Source: Corallococcus sp. AS-1-6
Lineage (GTDB): Bacteria; Myxococcota; Myxococcia; Myxococcales; Myxococcaceae
Assembly (NCBI RefSeq): GCF_020037015.1
Contig: NZ_JAIQDE010000012.1
Coordinates: 186,001 to 250,000, forward strand
Length of the DNA stretch: 64,000 nucleotides
Direction of reading: 5' to 3'
Part shown: positions 18,679 to 26,741 of the stretch, piece after piece
How positions within the stretch are numbered: the first letter of the stretch is position 1
Layout: every line of letters begins with the position of its first letter
The notes under the pieces: model-generated
Databases searched by the model: none
What the model was told of the DNA's origin: nothing
The model's input: the letters and a program-made list of their open reading frames with translations, nothing else
Translations under genes and position numbers: made by a program

Positions 18679-20879
18679 CGAGCCCCCCTGAACGCGTGAC
18701 GCCGCCCCGCCCCGGCCCCGGCACGCAGGACGATGAGCTGGGATTGGGTCGATACCTGGCCATCCTGGGGGAGCGCCGCGGCACCATCGCGGCGTGCGTC
18801 GCCCTTGCCCTGGCCGTGGGCGGGCTGTACTTCCTCACCGCGGCGCCGGTGTACCGGGCCAACGCCATCCTGCGCATCGAGCAGAAGGGCAGCAGCCTGG
18901 GCCAGTTGGACGCGCTGATTCCAGACGCGCCCAGCCTGGCGGCCCCGGAGATGGAGGTCCTGGGCTCCAGGGCGCTGCTGGGGCGCGTGGCGGACGCGCT
19001 GAACCTGGGCGTGAGCGTGCGGCCCCGCTACTTCCCGCTGGTGGGCGCGGCCCGCGCCCGGGCGCACGCGGGGCCGGACCTGGCGCCGGTGCCGTGGTGG
19101 GGCGGGGCCTCCTTCGCCTGGGGCGGAGAGAAGCTCCAGGTGGAGCGGCTGAACGTGCCCACGGAGTGGGAGGACCTGCCGCTCACGCTCGTGGCGGACG
19201 CGGACGGCGCGTACACGCTGCGGGGCCCCGAGGGGGGCGTGGTGCTCCACGGCGCCGTGGGCACCGACGCCCGGACGGAGGCTGGCGCGGCCCATGAGGT
19301 GGAGCTGCTCGTCACCGCGCTGCACGCCCGGCCGGGGACGCGCTTCCAGGTGACGCGCCGCTCGAAGCTCGCGGTGGTGGAGGAGCTGCAGCGCGCGCTG
19401 CGCATGGGGGAGAAGGGCGCCGGCACGGGCGTGCTCAACCTGACCCTGGACGCGCCCGACCCGGTGCTGGCCACCACCCTGCTCCAGAACATCGCGGACA
19501 CGTACGTGCGCTCCAACGTGGAGCGCCGCAGCGACGAGGCGGGCCGCACGCTGTCGTTCCTGGACAGCCAGCTCCCCGGGCTGCGCCAGAGCCTGGAGCA
19601 GGCGGAGGCCGCGCTGCGCGACTACCGCGCCGGCAAGGGCGGCGTGGACCTGGGGCTGGAGGCGCAGGCCGTGCTCAACCGGAGCGTGGACCTGGACAAG
19701 GACCTCTCCACGCTCGCGCTGGAGCGCTCGGAGCTCCGGCAGCGCTTCACCGAGCACCACCCGCTGCTCGTGGCCATGGAGCGCAAGCTGGCCCGCCTGC
19801 GCACGGAGCGCAGCGCGCTGGACACCCGGCTCAAGGGGCTGCCGGACGCGGAGCGGGTGTCCGCCCAGCTCACGCGCGACGTGAAGGTGGCCAACGAGCT
19901 GTACCTCCAACTGAACAACAAGGCCCAGGAGTACCGGGTGCTCAAGTCGAGCACCATCACCAACGCGCGCATCATCGACGCGCCCGTGGTGACGCGCCTG
20001 CCCGTGCGCCCCGCGAAGCAGGACGTGTTCGCGGTCAGCCTGGTGCTGGGGCTGGTGTCCGGCGTCGCGCTGGCCTTCGCGCGGCGGTCGCTGCAACCGG
20101 GCGTCACCGACCCCGCGGCCCTGGAGTCCGCGCTCGCGGTGCCCGTCCTCGCCAGCATCCCCACCGGCCCCCGCCGCGCGGCGTCCCCGCGCGGCCCCTC
20201 CATCGTCCTGGCGCGCAGCGTCCCCCGGGACGTCACCATCGAATGCGTGCGCGGCCTGCGGACCCGGCTCCAGCGGGCCATGAAGGAGGCGGGCAGCCAC
20301 GTCGTCACCCTCACCGGCACGGGCCCCGGCGCCGGGACGTCCTTCATCACCCTCAACCTGGCGTGGCTGCTGGCGGAGACCGGCCAGCGCGTGCTGCTGG
20401 TGGACGCGAACCTGCGCGGCGGCTGGCTGCACCGGTGCTTCCGCGAGGCGCGTGTCCCCGGCCTCCACGAGGTGCTGCGGGGCACCGCGACGCTGGAGCA
20501 GGCCCTGCTCCAGGAGGCCGCGCCCGGCCTGTCGTTCCTGGGCGCGGGCGCGCTCCCGCCGGACCCGGCGGAGCTGCTGGCCGGCGCGGCGTTCGACACG
20601 TTCGTGGCGCGCGTGGCGGCCGAGTACGACGTCGTCCTCTTCGACACGCCCTGCATCCTCGCGGTGACGGACGCGGCGCTGGTGGGCCGGCACGCGGGCG
20701 TGCGGCTGGCCGTGGTGCGCGCGGCGACCCAGTCCCTGCGCGAGGTGGCCACCGCGCTGCACCAACTGGAGCAGAGCGGCGTCCCGGCCCGGGGCGTGGT
20801 CCTCAACGGCGTGCCGCGCTCCCGGACGGGCCGCGCGGTGAGCGGCGTCTACCAATACGAATACCCGTCCGCGGGCTGA
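18675..20879 (+). CDS. Wzc-like polysaccharide copolymerase with degenerate tyrosine-kinase domain
   Basis: A 734-residue inner-membrane protein. A Wzz domain has its first membrane helix at about 38-58, then a long periplasmic coiled region and a second helix near 450-470 (VFAVSLVLGLVSGVALAFA). The cytoplasmic part is a BY-kinase fold. Walker A reads GTGPGAGTSF, so the essential Lys is Thr555. Walker A' has DANLR instead of DxDxR (D577, N579). Walker B is intact (VVLFDTP, D657). The tail carries Tyr726, Tyr728 and Tyr730. The copolymerase function is clear, but kinase activity is doubtful. Translation is coupled to Wza. Confidence 0.92.
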   Translation: MTSPPERVTPPRPGPGTQDDELGLGRYLAILGERRGTIAACVALALAVGGLYFLTAAPVYRANAILRIEQKGSSLGQLDALIPDAPSLAAPEMEVLGSRALLGRVADALNLGVSVRPRYFPLVGAARARAHAGPDLAPVPWWGGASFAWGGEKLQVERLNVPTEWEDLPLTLVADADGAYTLRGPEGGVVLHGAVGTDARTEAGAAHEVELLVTALHARPGTRFQVTRRSKLAVVEELQRALRMGEKGAGTGVLNLTLDAPDPVLATTLLQNIADTYVRSNVERRSDEAGRTLSFLDSQLPGLRQSLEQAEAALRDYRAGKGGVDLGLEAQAVLNRSVDLDKDLSTLALERSELRQRFTEHHPLLVAMERKLARLRTERSALDTRLKGLPDAERVSAQLTRDVKVANELYLQLNNKAQEYRVLKSSTITNARIIDAPVVTRLPVRPAKQDVFAVSLVLGLVSGVALAFARRSLQPGVTDPAALESALAVPVLASIPTGPRRAASPRGPSIVLARSVPRDVTIECVRGLRTRLQRAMKEAGSHVVTLTGTGPGAGTSFITLNLAWLLAETGQRVLLVDANLRGGWLHRCFREARVPGLHEVLRGTATLEQALLQEAAPGLSFLGAGALPPDPAELLAGAAFDTFVARVAAEYDVVLFDTPCILAVTDAALVGRHAGVRLAVVRAATQSLREVATALHQLEQSGVPARGVVLNGVPRSRTGRAVSGVYQYEYPSAG

Positions 20880-20902
20880 AGCCCTGCCGGGAGGACGACG
20901 CC

Positions 20903-22183
20903 GTGAGCTGGCTGAGCTGCACAGGACTGGGCTTCATCGCGGCGCTCTACGTGCTCGCGGGCCGCTGGGGCTTCCACCGGCTGGGCCTCGCCGTCAACGA
21001 GGAGGTGGACACGAACCTCATCCTGGAGCTGCGGCTGTGGATCGTCCTGTGCGGGACGCTGCTCGCCTCCGTGGGGCTTTTGCACCGCGCCCGCCGCGAC
21101 GCGCGCCCCGGCGAGGCGCGGTTCGACCCGCCGCTCATCGCCGCCCTGCTGGGCTTCCTGGGCTACATGTGCGCCAGCACCGCCTGGTCGCCCGACCCGC
21201 TCTTCTCCCTGACCAAGGTCTGCGACCTCCTGCTGGTGGGGATGATGTGCGTGGGCTTCGCGCTGGCCTGCTTGCGCCAGCCCGCGCCCCGGGTGCTGGA
21301 CGCGTTCTGGGCCGCCGTCGTCGCGGCCACGGCGCTGCTCGCGCTCACCGGCGTCAAGCAACTGCTGGGGGGCGGCGCGGGCGCGCGGCTCGCGGTGATG
21401 GGCGGCGGGCCCAACATCTTCGCGCGGCTCATGGGGCTGCTCGCCATCGGGGCGCTCTACTTCTGGTACTGGAAGGGCCAGGCGTGGTTCTGGATTCCGG
21501 TGGCCGCCACCGGCGTCGTGCTGGCGCTGCTCACGGGGTCGCGCGGCGGCTCCGCCGCCATCACCGCGGGCATCATCACCTGCCTCGTGGTGGGGCGCGT
21601 GCCGCTGCGCCGGCTGCTGCTGCTGCTGCTGCTGGCGACCGCCGCCATCACCGCGGTGGCCATGTTCTCCCCGCTGGGGGAGGCGCTGAGCAACTCCGTG
21701 CAGGAGCGCTTCCTGCGCCTCACCCTCAACTACGAGGCGGGCGCGGGCGGCGCCAGCAGCAACGACGGCAAGGTGTACCTGTCCGGGCGGGAGATCCTCT
21801 ACGCGAGGGCGCTCCAGTTGGGCGAGGACTACCCGGTGGCGGGGGCGGGGCTCGCGGCGTTCCCCGCGCTGCGCCTGGGCGTCTACCCGCACAACCTCTT
21901 CCTGGAGGTCTTCTGCGAGGGCGGCGTCGTGGGGCTGCTGCTGCTCGCGACCGTGCTCGCCACCTTCGCGCGCTCGGCGCTCCTGCGGCGCCAGGGCCTG
22001 GACGGCGCCACCGTGGGCGCGGCGGTGCTGGTGCTCCTGGGCAGCCAGGCCAGCGGCGACCTCTACGACAGCCGCGCCCTCTTCCTCTTGATGGTGATGG
22101 CCTCCGCGACCGCGGTCCCCGGACGCCAGCCCGCGCAGTCGGGCACGCCCCTTCCCCAACCTTCATTCACAGGAGCCGTCTGA
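20903..22183 (+). CDS. Wzy/O-antigen-ligase family polysaccharide polymerase
   Basis: A 426-residue membrane protein with about eleven hydrophobic helices and a large periplasmic loop near residues 260-320 (after SNSVQERFLRLTLNY, containing SGREILYARALQLGEDYPVAGAG and YPHNLFLEVF). This loop is the signature of the Wzy_C/O-antigen ligase family, with the conserved HN-x-x-L/F. It should polymerise lipid-linked repeat units in the periplasm. The start is GTG at 20903, preceded by GGGAGG at a spacing of about 8 nt. It lies 23 bp after Wzc in the same operon. Confidence 0.9.
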   Translation: MSWLSCTGLGFIAALYVLAGRWGFHRLGLAVNEEVDTNLILELRLWIVLCGTLLASVGLLHRARRDARPGEARFDPPLIAALLGFLGYMCASTAWSPDPLFSLTKVCDLLLVGMMCVGFALACLRQPAPRVLDAFWAAVVAATALLALTGVKQLLGGGAGARLAVMGGGPNIFARLMGLLAIGALYFWYWKGQAWFWIPVAATGVVLALLTGSRGGSAAITAGIITCLVVGRVPLRRLLLLLLLATAAITAVAMFSPLGEALSNSVQERFLRLTLNYEAGAGGASSNDGKVYLSGREILYARALQLGEDYPVAGAGLAAFPALRLGVYPHNLFLEVFCEGGVVGLLLLATVLATFARSALLRRQGLDGATVGAAVLVLLGSQASGDLYDSRALFLLMVMASATAVPGRQPAQSGTPLPQPSFTGAV

Positions 22184-22184
22184 C

Positions 22185-23408
22185 ATGCGCATCGTCTACC
22201 TGCATCAGTACTTCAACACCCCCACCATGCACGGGGGGACGCGCTCCTATGAGCTCGCGCGGCGCCTGGTCTCCATGGGCCACGAGGTCCACATGGTGAC
22301 GTCCGACACCCGCACGGACGTCCGCCCGGGCAAGGGCTGGCGCGAGTCCAACGAGAGCGGCATCCAGGTGCACTGGCTGCCGGTGCCCTACAGCAACGCC
22401 ATGAGCTACCCGGACCGCATCCGGGCCTTCAGCCACTTCGCGGTCAACTCCACGCGGCGCGCCGCGCAACTGCCCGCGGACGTCTTCTTCGCCACCAGCA
22501 CGCCGCTCACCATCGCGGTGCCGGGCATCGCCGCGTCGCGGTGGAACAAGCGGCCCATGGTCTTCGAGGTGCGCGACCTGTGGCCCGCCATCCCCATCGC
22601 GGTGGGCGCGCTCAAGAGCCGCTCCGCCATCCTGGCCGCGCAGCTCCTGGAGAAGGCCGCGTACGCGGGCGCGGAGCACATCGTCGCGCTGTCGCCGGGC
22701 ATGAAGGCGGGCGTGGAGGCGGCGGGCGTGCCGCCGGAGAAGATCACCATCATCCCCAACCTCTGCGACCCGGAGCGCTTCCAGGTGCCGGCGTCCGCGG
22801 GCCAGGCGTTCCGCCAGAAGTACGCGTGGCTGGGGGACAGGCCCCTGGTGCTGTACGCGGGCACGCTGGGGCTGGTGAACGGCGTGGAGTACCTGGTGCG
22901 GGTGGCCGCGGAGATGCGGAAGCTGGACCCGGAGGTCCGCTTCGTCATCATGGGCAAGGGCCGTGAAGAGGCCATGCTGCACTCGCTGGCGGAGCGGCTG
23001 GGGGTGAAGGACCAGAACCTCTTCTTCCTGCCCAGCGTGCCCAAGGAGCAGGTGCCCGCGGTGCTGAACGCCGCCACCATCGCCACGTCGCTGTTCACGG
23101 ACGTGCCGGGCATGCAGGACAACTCCGCCAACAAGTTCTTCGACGCGCTCGCCGCGGGCCGTCCGCTGGCGCTCAACTACGGCGGCTGGCAGGCGGAGCT
23201 GCTGGACCGGGAGGCCTTCGGCCTCAGGCTGCCGCCCAGGGACATCCCCGCCGCGGCGGCCATGCTGGCCAGACGGCTGCGCGACCCGCGCTGGCTGGCG
23301 GAGGCCGGCGCGCTGGCCGGGAAGCTGGGCCGGGAGCGCTACTCCGCGGACATCGCGGCCCGGCGGCTGTCAGAGGTCCTGCAGCGCGCGGCGGCGGCAC
23401 GGTCATGA
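22185..23408 (+). CDS. GT4-family glycosyltransferase
   Basis: A 407-residue GT-B enzyme. The N-terminal domain opens with MRIVYLHQYFNTP and a glycine-rich GGTRSYELARRL. The C-terminal domain has the GT4 pattern VLYAGTLGLVNGVEYLVRVA, VRFVIMGKGREE, and the donor loop PGMQDNSANKFFDALAAGRPLALN with the E-x7-E positions partly altered. It should transfer a sugar to the growing repeat unit on the cytoplasmic face. It is the only glycosyltransferase in the operon besides the initiating enzyme, so further transferases are probably encoded elsewhere. Its stop overlaps the flippase start by four bases. Confidence 0.92.
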   Translation: MRIVYLHQYFNTPTMHGGTRSYELARRLVSMGHEVHMVTSDTRTDVRPGKGWRESNESGIQVHWLPVPYSNAMSYPDRIRAFSHFAVNSTRRAAQLPADVFFATSTPLTIAVPGIAASRWNKRPMVFEVRDLWPAIPIAVGALKSRSAILAAQLLEKAAYAGAEHIVALSPGMKAGVEAAGVPPEKITIIPNLCDPERFQVPASAGQAFRQKYAWLGDRPLVLYAGTLGLVNGVEYLVRVAAEMRKLDPEVRFVIMGKGREEAMLHSLAERLGVKDQNLFFLPSVPKEQVPAVLNAATIATSLFTDVPGMQDNSANKFFDALAAGRPLALNYGGWQAELLDREAFGLRLPPRDIPAAAAMLARRLRDPRWLAEAGALAGKLGRERYSADIAARRLSEVLQRAAAARS

Positions 23409-24730
23409 CCGCGCGCTCGGTGGGGAGCAACTTCATCTGGTCGCTCTCCGCCGGGCTCGTCTACGCCCTCGCGCAGTGGGGCGTCCTGGTGGCCTTCGCG
23501 CGGCTGGCCACCATGGAAGAGGTGGGCCAGTTCGCGCTCGCCCTGGCCATCACCGCCCCGGTGCTGCTGATGGCCCGCATGCAACTGCGCACGCTCCAGG
23601 CCACGGACGCCAGGAGCACCTTCGGCTTCGAGCACTACCTGGGCCTGATGGTGCTCAACGTCGTGGCGGGCGTGGCGGTGTGCTGCGCCATCGCCACGGC
23701 GATGGCGGACTCCCTCCACGCGGCCTGGGTCATCGCGCTGGTGGCGCTGGCCAAGGGCTTCGAGGCGGTAAGCGAGGTCTTCTACGGCGCGCTCCAGAAG
23801 GCGGAGCGGCTGGGGCTCATCGCCCGGTCCACCATCGCCAAGAGCGTGCTGTCCGTGGTGCTGGTGCCGCTGGCGCTGTGGCTCACGCACAGCCCCATCG
23901 CCGGCGCGGCGGCCCTGGCCTTCGCCTGGGCCATCGTCCTCTTCTTCTTCGACGCCAGGGCGCTCCAGCGCGAGTTCCCCGGCATGCGCTCCTGGAGCAC
24001 CCTCTGGCGCACGCCGTGGCGCACGGAGGGAAGGCGGCTCAAGGCCCTCTTCCTGCTGTGCTGGGTGCTGGGCCTCACTGCCCTGCTGGCGGCGCTGAGG
24101 CCCAACATCCCCCGCTACCTCCTGGAGGCGCACGCGGGCCAGGCGGAGCTGGGCATGTACGCCGCGCTCGCGTACTTCGCCGCGCTGGGCGGCCGGGTGG
24201 TGCACTCGCTGGGGCAGGCCGTCAGCCCCCGGCTGGGCCGCTACCACGCGGCGAGGGACGCGCGCCGCTACGGCAGGGCGCTGGCGGGCTTCACGGCGGC
24301 GTCCGCGGTGGTGGGCCTGTGCGCCATCGCCGGCGCGGCGCTGCTCGGCCGGTGGGCGCTGACGCTCTTCTACGGGGCCGCCTACGCCAGGAACCTCACG
24401 CTGTTCGTCTGGCTGATGGGGGCCGCGGCGCTGGAGTACGTCTGCTTGAGCCTGGCGGTGGGCCTCACCGCGGCGCGCGAGCTCAAGGGACAGGTGGTGC
24501 TGCTCGTCGTCTCCGTGGCCGTGGTCGCCCTGGGCAGCGCGGTGTGGGTGCCGCGCGTGGGCCCGGTGGGGGCCGCCTGGGCCCTGGGGCTGGGGTGGGT
24601 GTCGGAGCTGACATGCAGCGTCTGGCTGACGACGCGCGTCTGGCGGCGGCTGACCGCCCCGGAGCCCGCGCAGGCGCTCCAGGCCGTCCCACCGGGCCCC
24701 GTGGATGCACGGGAGCCGACAGCGGGCTGA
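23405..24730 (+). CDS. Wzx-family flippase (oligosaccharide repeat-unit translocase)
   Basis: A 441-residue membrane protein with about twelve hydrophobic helices and the MATE/MOP layout. The first helices are NFIWSLSAGLVYALAQWGVLV and VGQFALALAITAPVLL, and a repeated half starts near residue 215. It should flip undecaprenyl-linked repeat units to the periplasm for the Wzy polymerase. ATGA overlap with the glycosyltransferase couples translation. The gene ends 68 bp before the sugar-transferase gene. Confidence 0.9.
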   Translation: MTARSVGSNFIWSLSAGLVYALAQWGVLVAFARLATMEEVGQFALALAITAPVLLMARMQLRTLQATDARSTFGFEHYLGLMVLNVVAGVAVCCAIATAMADSLHAAWVIALVALAKGFEAVSEVFYGALQKAERLGLIARSTIAKSVLSVVLVPLALWLTHSPIAGAAALAFAWAIVLFFFDARALQREFPGMRSWSTLWRTPWRTEGRRLKALFLLCWVLGLTALLAALRPNIPRYLLEAHAGQAELGMYAALAYFAALGGRVVHSLGQAVSPRLGRYHAARDARRYGRALAGFTAASAVVGLCAIAGAALLGRWALTLFYGAAYARNLTLFVWLMGAAALEYVCLSLAVGLTAARELKGQVVLLVVSVAVVALGSAVWVPRVGPVGAAWALGLGWVSELTCSVWLTTRVWRRLTAPEPAQALQAVPPGPVDAREPTAG

Positions 24731-24798
24731 GTCCCAGGGGTCGTGGTGGCGGGCCGGGAGGACTTCTAGCGTCTTTGGCTTCAAGGAGCGGCGTCCCC

Positions 24799-25545
24799 AT
24801 GCAAAGACAGGCAGGAACCGGGTTGTTCCTCAAGCGGTGCATCGACGTGGTGGCGGCGGGTCTGGGATTGCTATGCCTTTCCCCGGTGATGGCCGCCACG
24901 GGACTGTTCGTCCGCCTGACCCTGGGGGGCCCCGTCCTCTTCCGGCAGCGGCGCCCGGGGAAGCACGGCCAGCTCTTCACCGTCCTCAAGTTCCGCACGA
25001 TGCTGGAGGCCACGGACGCGAACGGCCAGGCGCTGCCGGACGAGCAGCGCCTCACCTGGGCCGGGCGGCTCTTGCGCTCCACCAGCCTGGACGAGCTGCC
25101 GCAGTTGTGGAACGTGCTCCGGGGCGACATGAGCCTCGTGGGGCCCCGCCCGCTGCTCGTGGAGTACCTGCCGCGCTACTCCGCGGAGCAGGCGCGGCGC
25201 CACGACGTGCTGCCCGGCATCACCGGCTGGGCGCAGGTCAACGGCCGCAACGCGCTCTCCTGGGAGGAGCGCTTCCGCCAGGACGTCTGGTACGTGGACC
25301 ACTGGAGCCTGGCGCTGGACCTGAAGGTGCTGCTGCTCACGGTGGTGCGCGTGCTGCAGCGCCAGGGCATCTCCTTCGCGAGCGAGGCCACCATGCACAA
25401 GTTCATGGGCACCCCGCAGCCGGAGGCCAGGGTCATGGCGCTCCGGCAGCAGGAGCAGGCCCCCGTCAGCCCGCCGTCCGCAGCCCCTGTCGCCGGGGAA
25501 CGGCGCGGACCACCTCCACCACCCGCTCGAGCTCCCGGCGCGTGA
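24799..25545 (+). CDS. Initiating polyprenyl-phosphate sugar-1-phosphate transferase (short PHPT)
   Basis: A 248-residue monotopic membrane enzyme that should link the first sugar-1-phosphate to undecaprenyl phosphate. A basic N-terminus (FLKRCIDVVAAGLG) leads into one membrane hairpin, then the signature DELPQLWNVLRGDMSLVGPRP with the catalytic Asp-Glu pair, and PGITGWAQVNGRN. It lacks the N-terminal four-helix domain of WbaP, so it is of the PglC type. The Pro-rich tail (about 220-248) is odd: the last 80 bp overlap the 3' end of the convergent aminotransferase gene, so the tail may be an evolved extension. GGAG stands about 10 nt before the ATG. Confidence 0.93.
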   Translation: MQRQAGTGLFLKRCIDVVAAGLGLLCLSPVMAATGLFVRLTLGGPVLFRQRRPGKHGQLFTVLKFRTMLEATDANGQALPDEQRLTWAGRLLRSTSLDELPQLWNVLRGDMSLVGPRPLLVEYLPRYSAEQARRHDVLPGITGWAQVNGRNALSWEERFRQDVWYVDHWSLALDLKVLLLTVVRVLQRQGISFASEATMHKFMGTPQPEARVMALRQQEQAPVSPPSAAPVAGERRGPPPPPARAPGA

Positions 25546-26617
25546 GGTTGGAGCCGGACGGCAGGCACAGGCCGTGGCGGAACAGGTCCTCCGCCACGCT
25601 GCCCCGCCGCCGCGCGAAGCCCGCGAAGACGGGCTGCAGGTGCATGGGCTTCCACACCGGCCGCGCCTCGATGTCCTCCCGCTCCAGCGCGGTGCGCACC
25701 GCCTCCCGGTCCGCGCCGAACGCCTCCGGGTCGATGGTGAGCGTCGTCAGCCAGCGCGTGTGTCGGCCCCACGGGGCCTCCGGCATGAAGTCGATGCCCG
25801 GCAGGTCCCGGAAGGCCTCCGCGTAGAAGGCGTGGTTCGCGCGGCGCGCGGCCACCCGGTCCTCCAGCACGTGCAACTGCCCCCGCCCGATGGCGGCCAG
25901 CACGTTGCTCATCCGGTAGTTGTAGCCAATCTCCGAGTGCTGGTAGTGCGGCGCCGCGTCGCGCGCCTGCGTGGCCAGCTTGAGGGCGTGCCGCACCAGC
26001 TCCCCGTCCGCGGACACCAGCATCCCGCCGCCGGACGTGGTGAGGATCTTGTTGCCGTTGAACGAATAGATGCCCACGCGGCCCACCGTGCCGGGGGCCC
26101 GCCCCTTGTAGGTGCTGCCCAGGGCCTCCGCCGCGTCCTCCACCACCGGCACGCCGTAGCGGTCGCAGGCGGCCATCAGCGGCTCCAGGTCCGCGCTCTG
26201 GCCGTACAGGTGCACCACCACCACGGCGCGGGGCAGCCGGCCCAGGCGGGCCCGCATCGCCAGCTCCTCCTCCAGCAGCGCGGGGTCCATGTTCCAGGAC
26301 GTGCGCTCGCTGTCGATGAAGACGGGGCTGGCGCCCAGGTAGCGGATGGGGTTCACCGACGCGGAGAAGGTGAGCGTGCTCACCAGCACGTCGTCGCCGG
26401 GCCCCACGCCCACCAGTTGGAGCGCCAGGTGGAGCGCGGCCGTCCCGGAGCTCAGCGCCAGCGCGTGCGGCGTGCCCACGCACCGGGCGAACTCCTCCTG
26501 GAAGGCATCGACATGGGGCCCCAGGGGGGCAATCCAGTTGCTCGCGAACGCGTCATCGACGTAGCCGCGCTCGAGCGTGCCCAGGTGGGGCGAGGACAGG
26601 TAGATGCGGGAGGACAT
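25466..26617 (-). CDS. DegT/DnrJ/EryC1 sugar aminotransferase
   Basis: A 383-residue PLP enzyme. The N-terminus IYLSSPHLGTLERGYVDDAF is typical of the family. The PLP site has SGTAALHLAL, VVEDAAEALGSTYKGR and the Schiff-base lysine in SFNGNKILTTSGGGM. It should aminate a 4-keto (or 3-keto) NDP-sugar, which fits with the membrane dehydratase at 29367 supplying the keto sugar and the acyltransferases modifying the new amine. The ATG at 26617 has GGAG 7 nt upstream. The 3' end overlaps the convergent PHPT gene by 80 bp, and no terminator separates them. Confidence 0.93.
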   Translation of the reverse strand: MSSRIYLSSPHLGTLERGYVDDAFASNWIAPLGPHVDAFQEEFARCVGTPHALALSSGTAALHLALQLVGVGPGDDVLVSTLTFSASVNPIRYLGASPVFIDSERTSWNMDPALLEEELAMRARLGRLPRAVVVVHLYGQSADLEPLMAACDRYGVPVVEDAAEALGSTYKGRAPGTVGRVGIYSFNGNKILTTSGGGMLVSADGELVRHALKLATQARDAAPHYQHSEIGYNYRMSNVLAAIGRGQLHVLEDRVAARRANHAFYAEAFRDLPGIDFMPEAPWGRHTRWLTTLTIDPEAFGADREAVRTALEREDIEARPVWKPMHLQPVFAGFARRRGSVAEDLFRHGLCLPSGSNLTRRELERVVEVVRAVPRRQGLRTAG

Positions 26618-26680
26618 GCGAAGACTCCAGGCAGGACCGGGCATACGCAACCCCGGCATTGCCTGGAGCGTTCGCACACT

Positions 26681-26712
26681 CCCTCCTCCCGCGCGCTCGG
26701 GCGGGAGGAGGG
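26681..26712 (-). terminator. Hairpin terminator behind the 26742-28109 gene
   Basis: A perfect 12-bp stem (CCCTCCTCCCGC and its complement) with an 8-nt loop, about 30-60 bp downstream of the lipoprotein stop on the minus strand and upstream of the aminotransferase start. It probably separates the two minus-strand units. Confidence 0.65.
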
Positions 26713-26741
26713 GGTGTCTGTTCCGCATCGTGGAATTCGGA

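Noticed and set aside
23476-25545. A single 689-residue frame spanning part of the flippase gene and the sugar transferase
   Set aside because: Only the part from 24799 has PHPT motifs; the earlier part is out of frame with the flippase and reads as shadow sequence.
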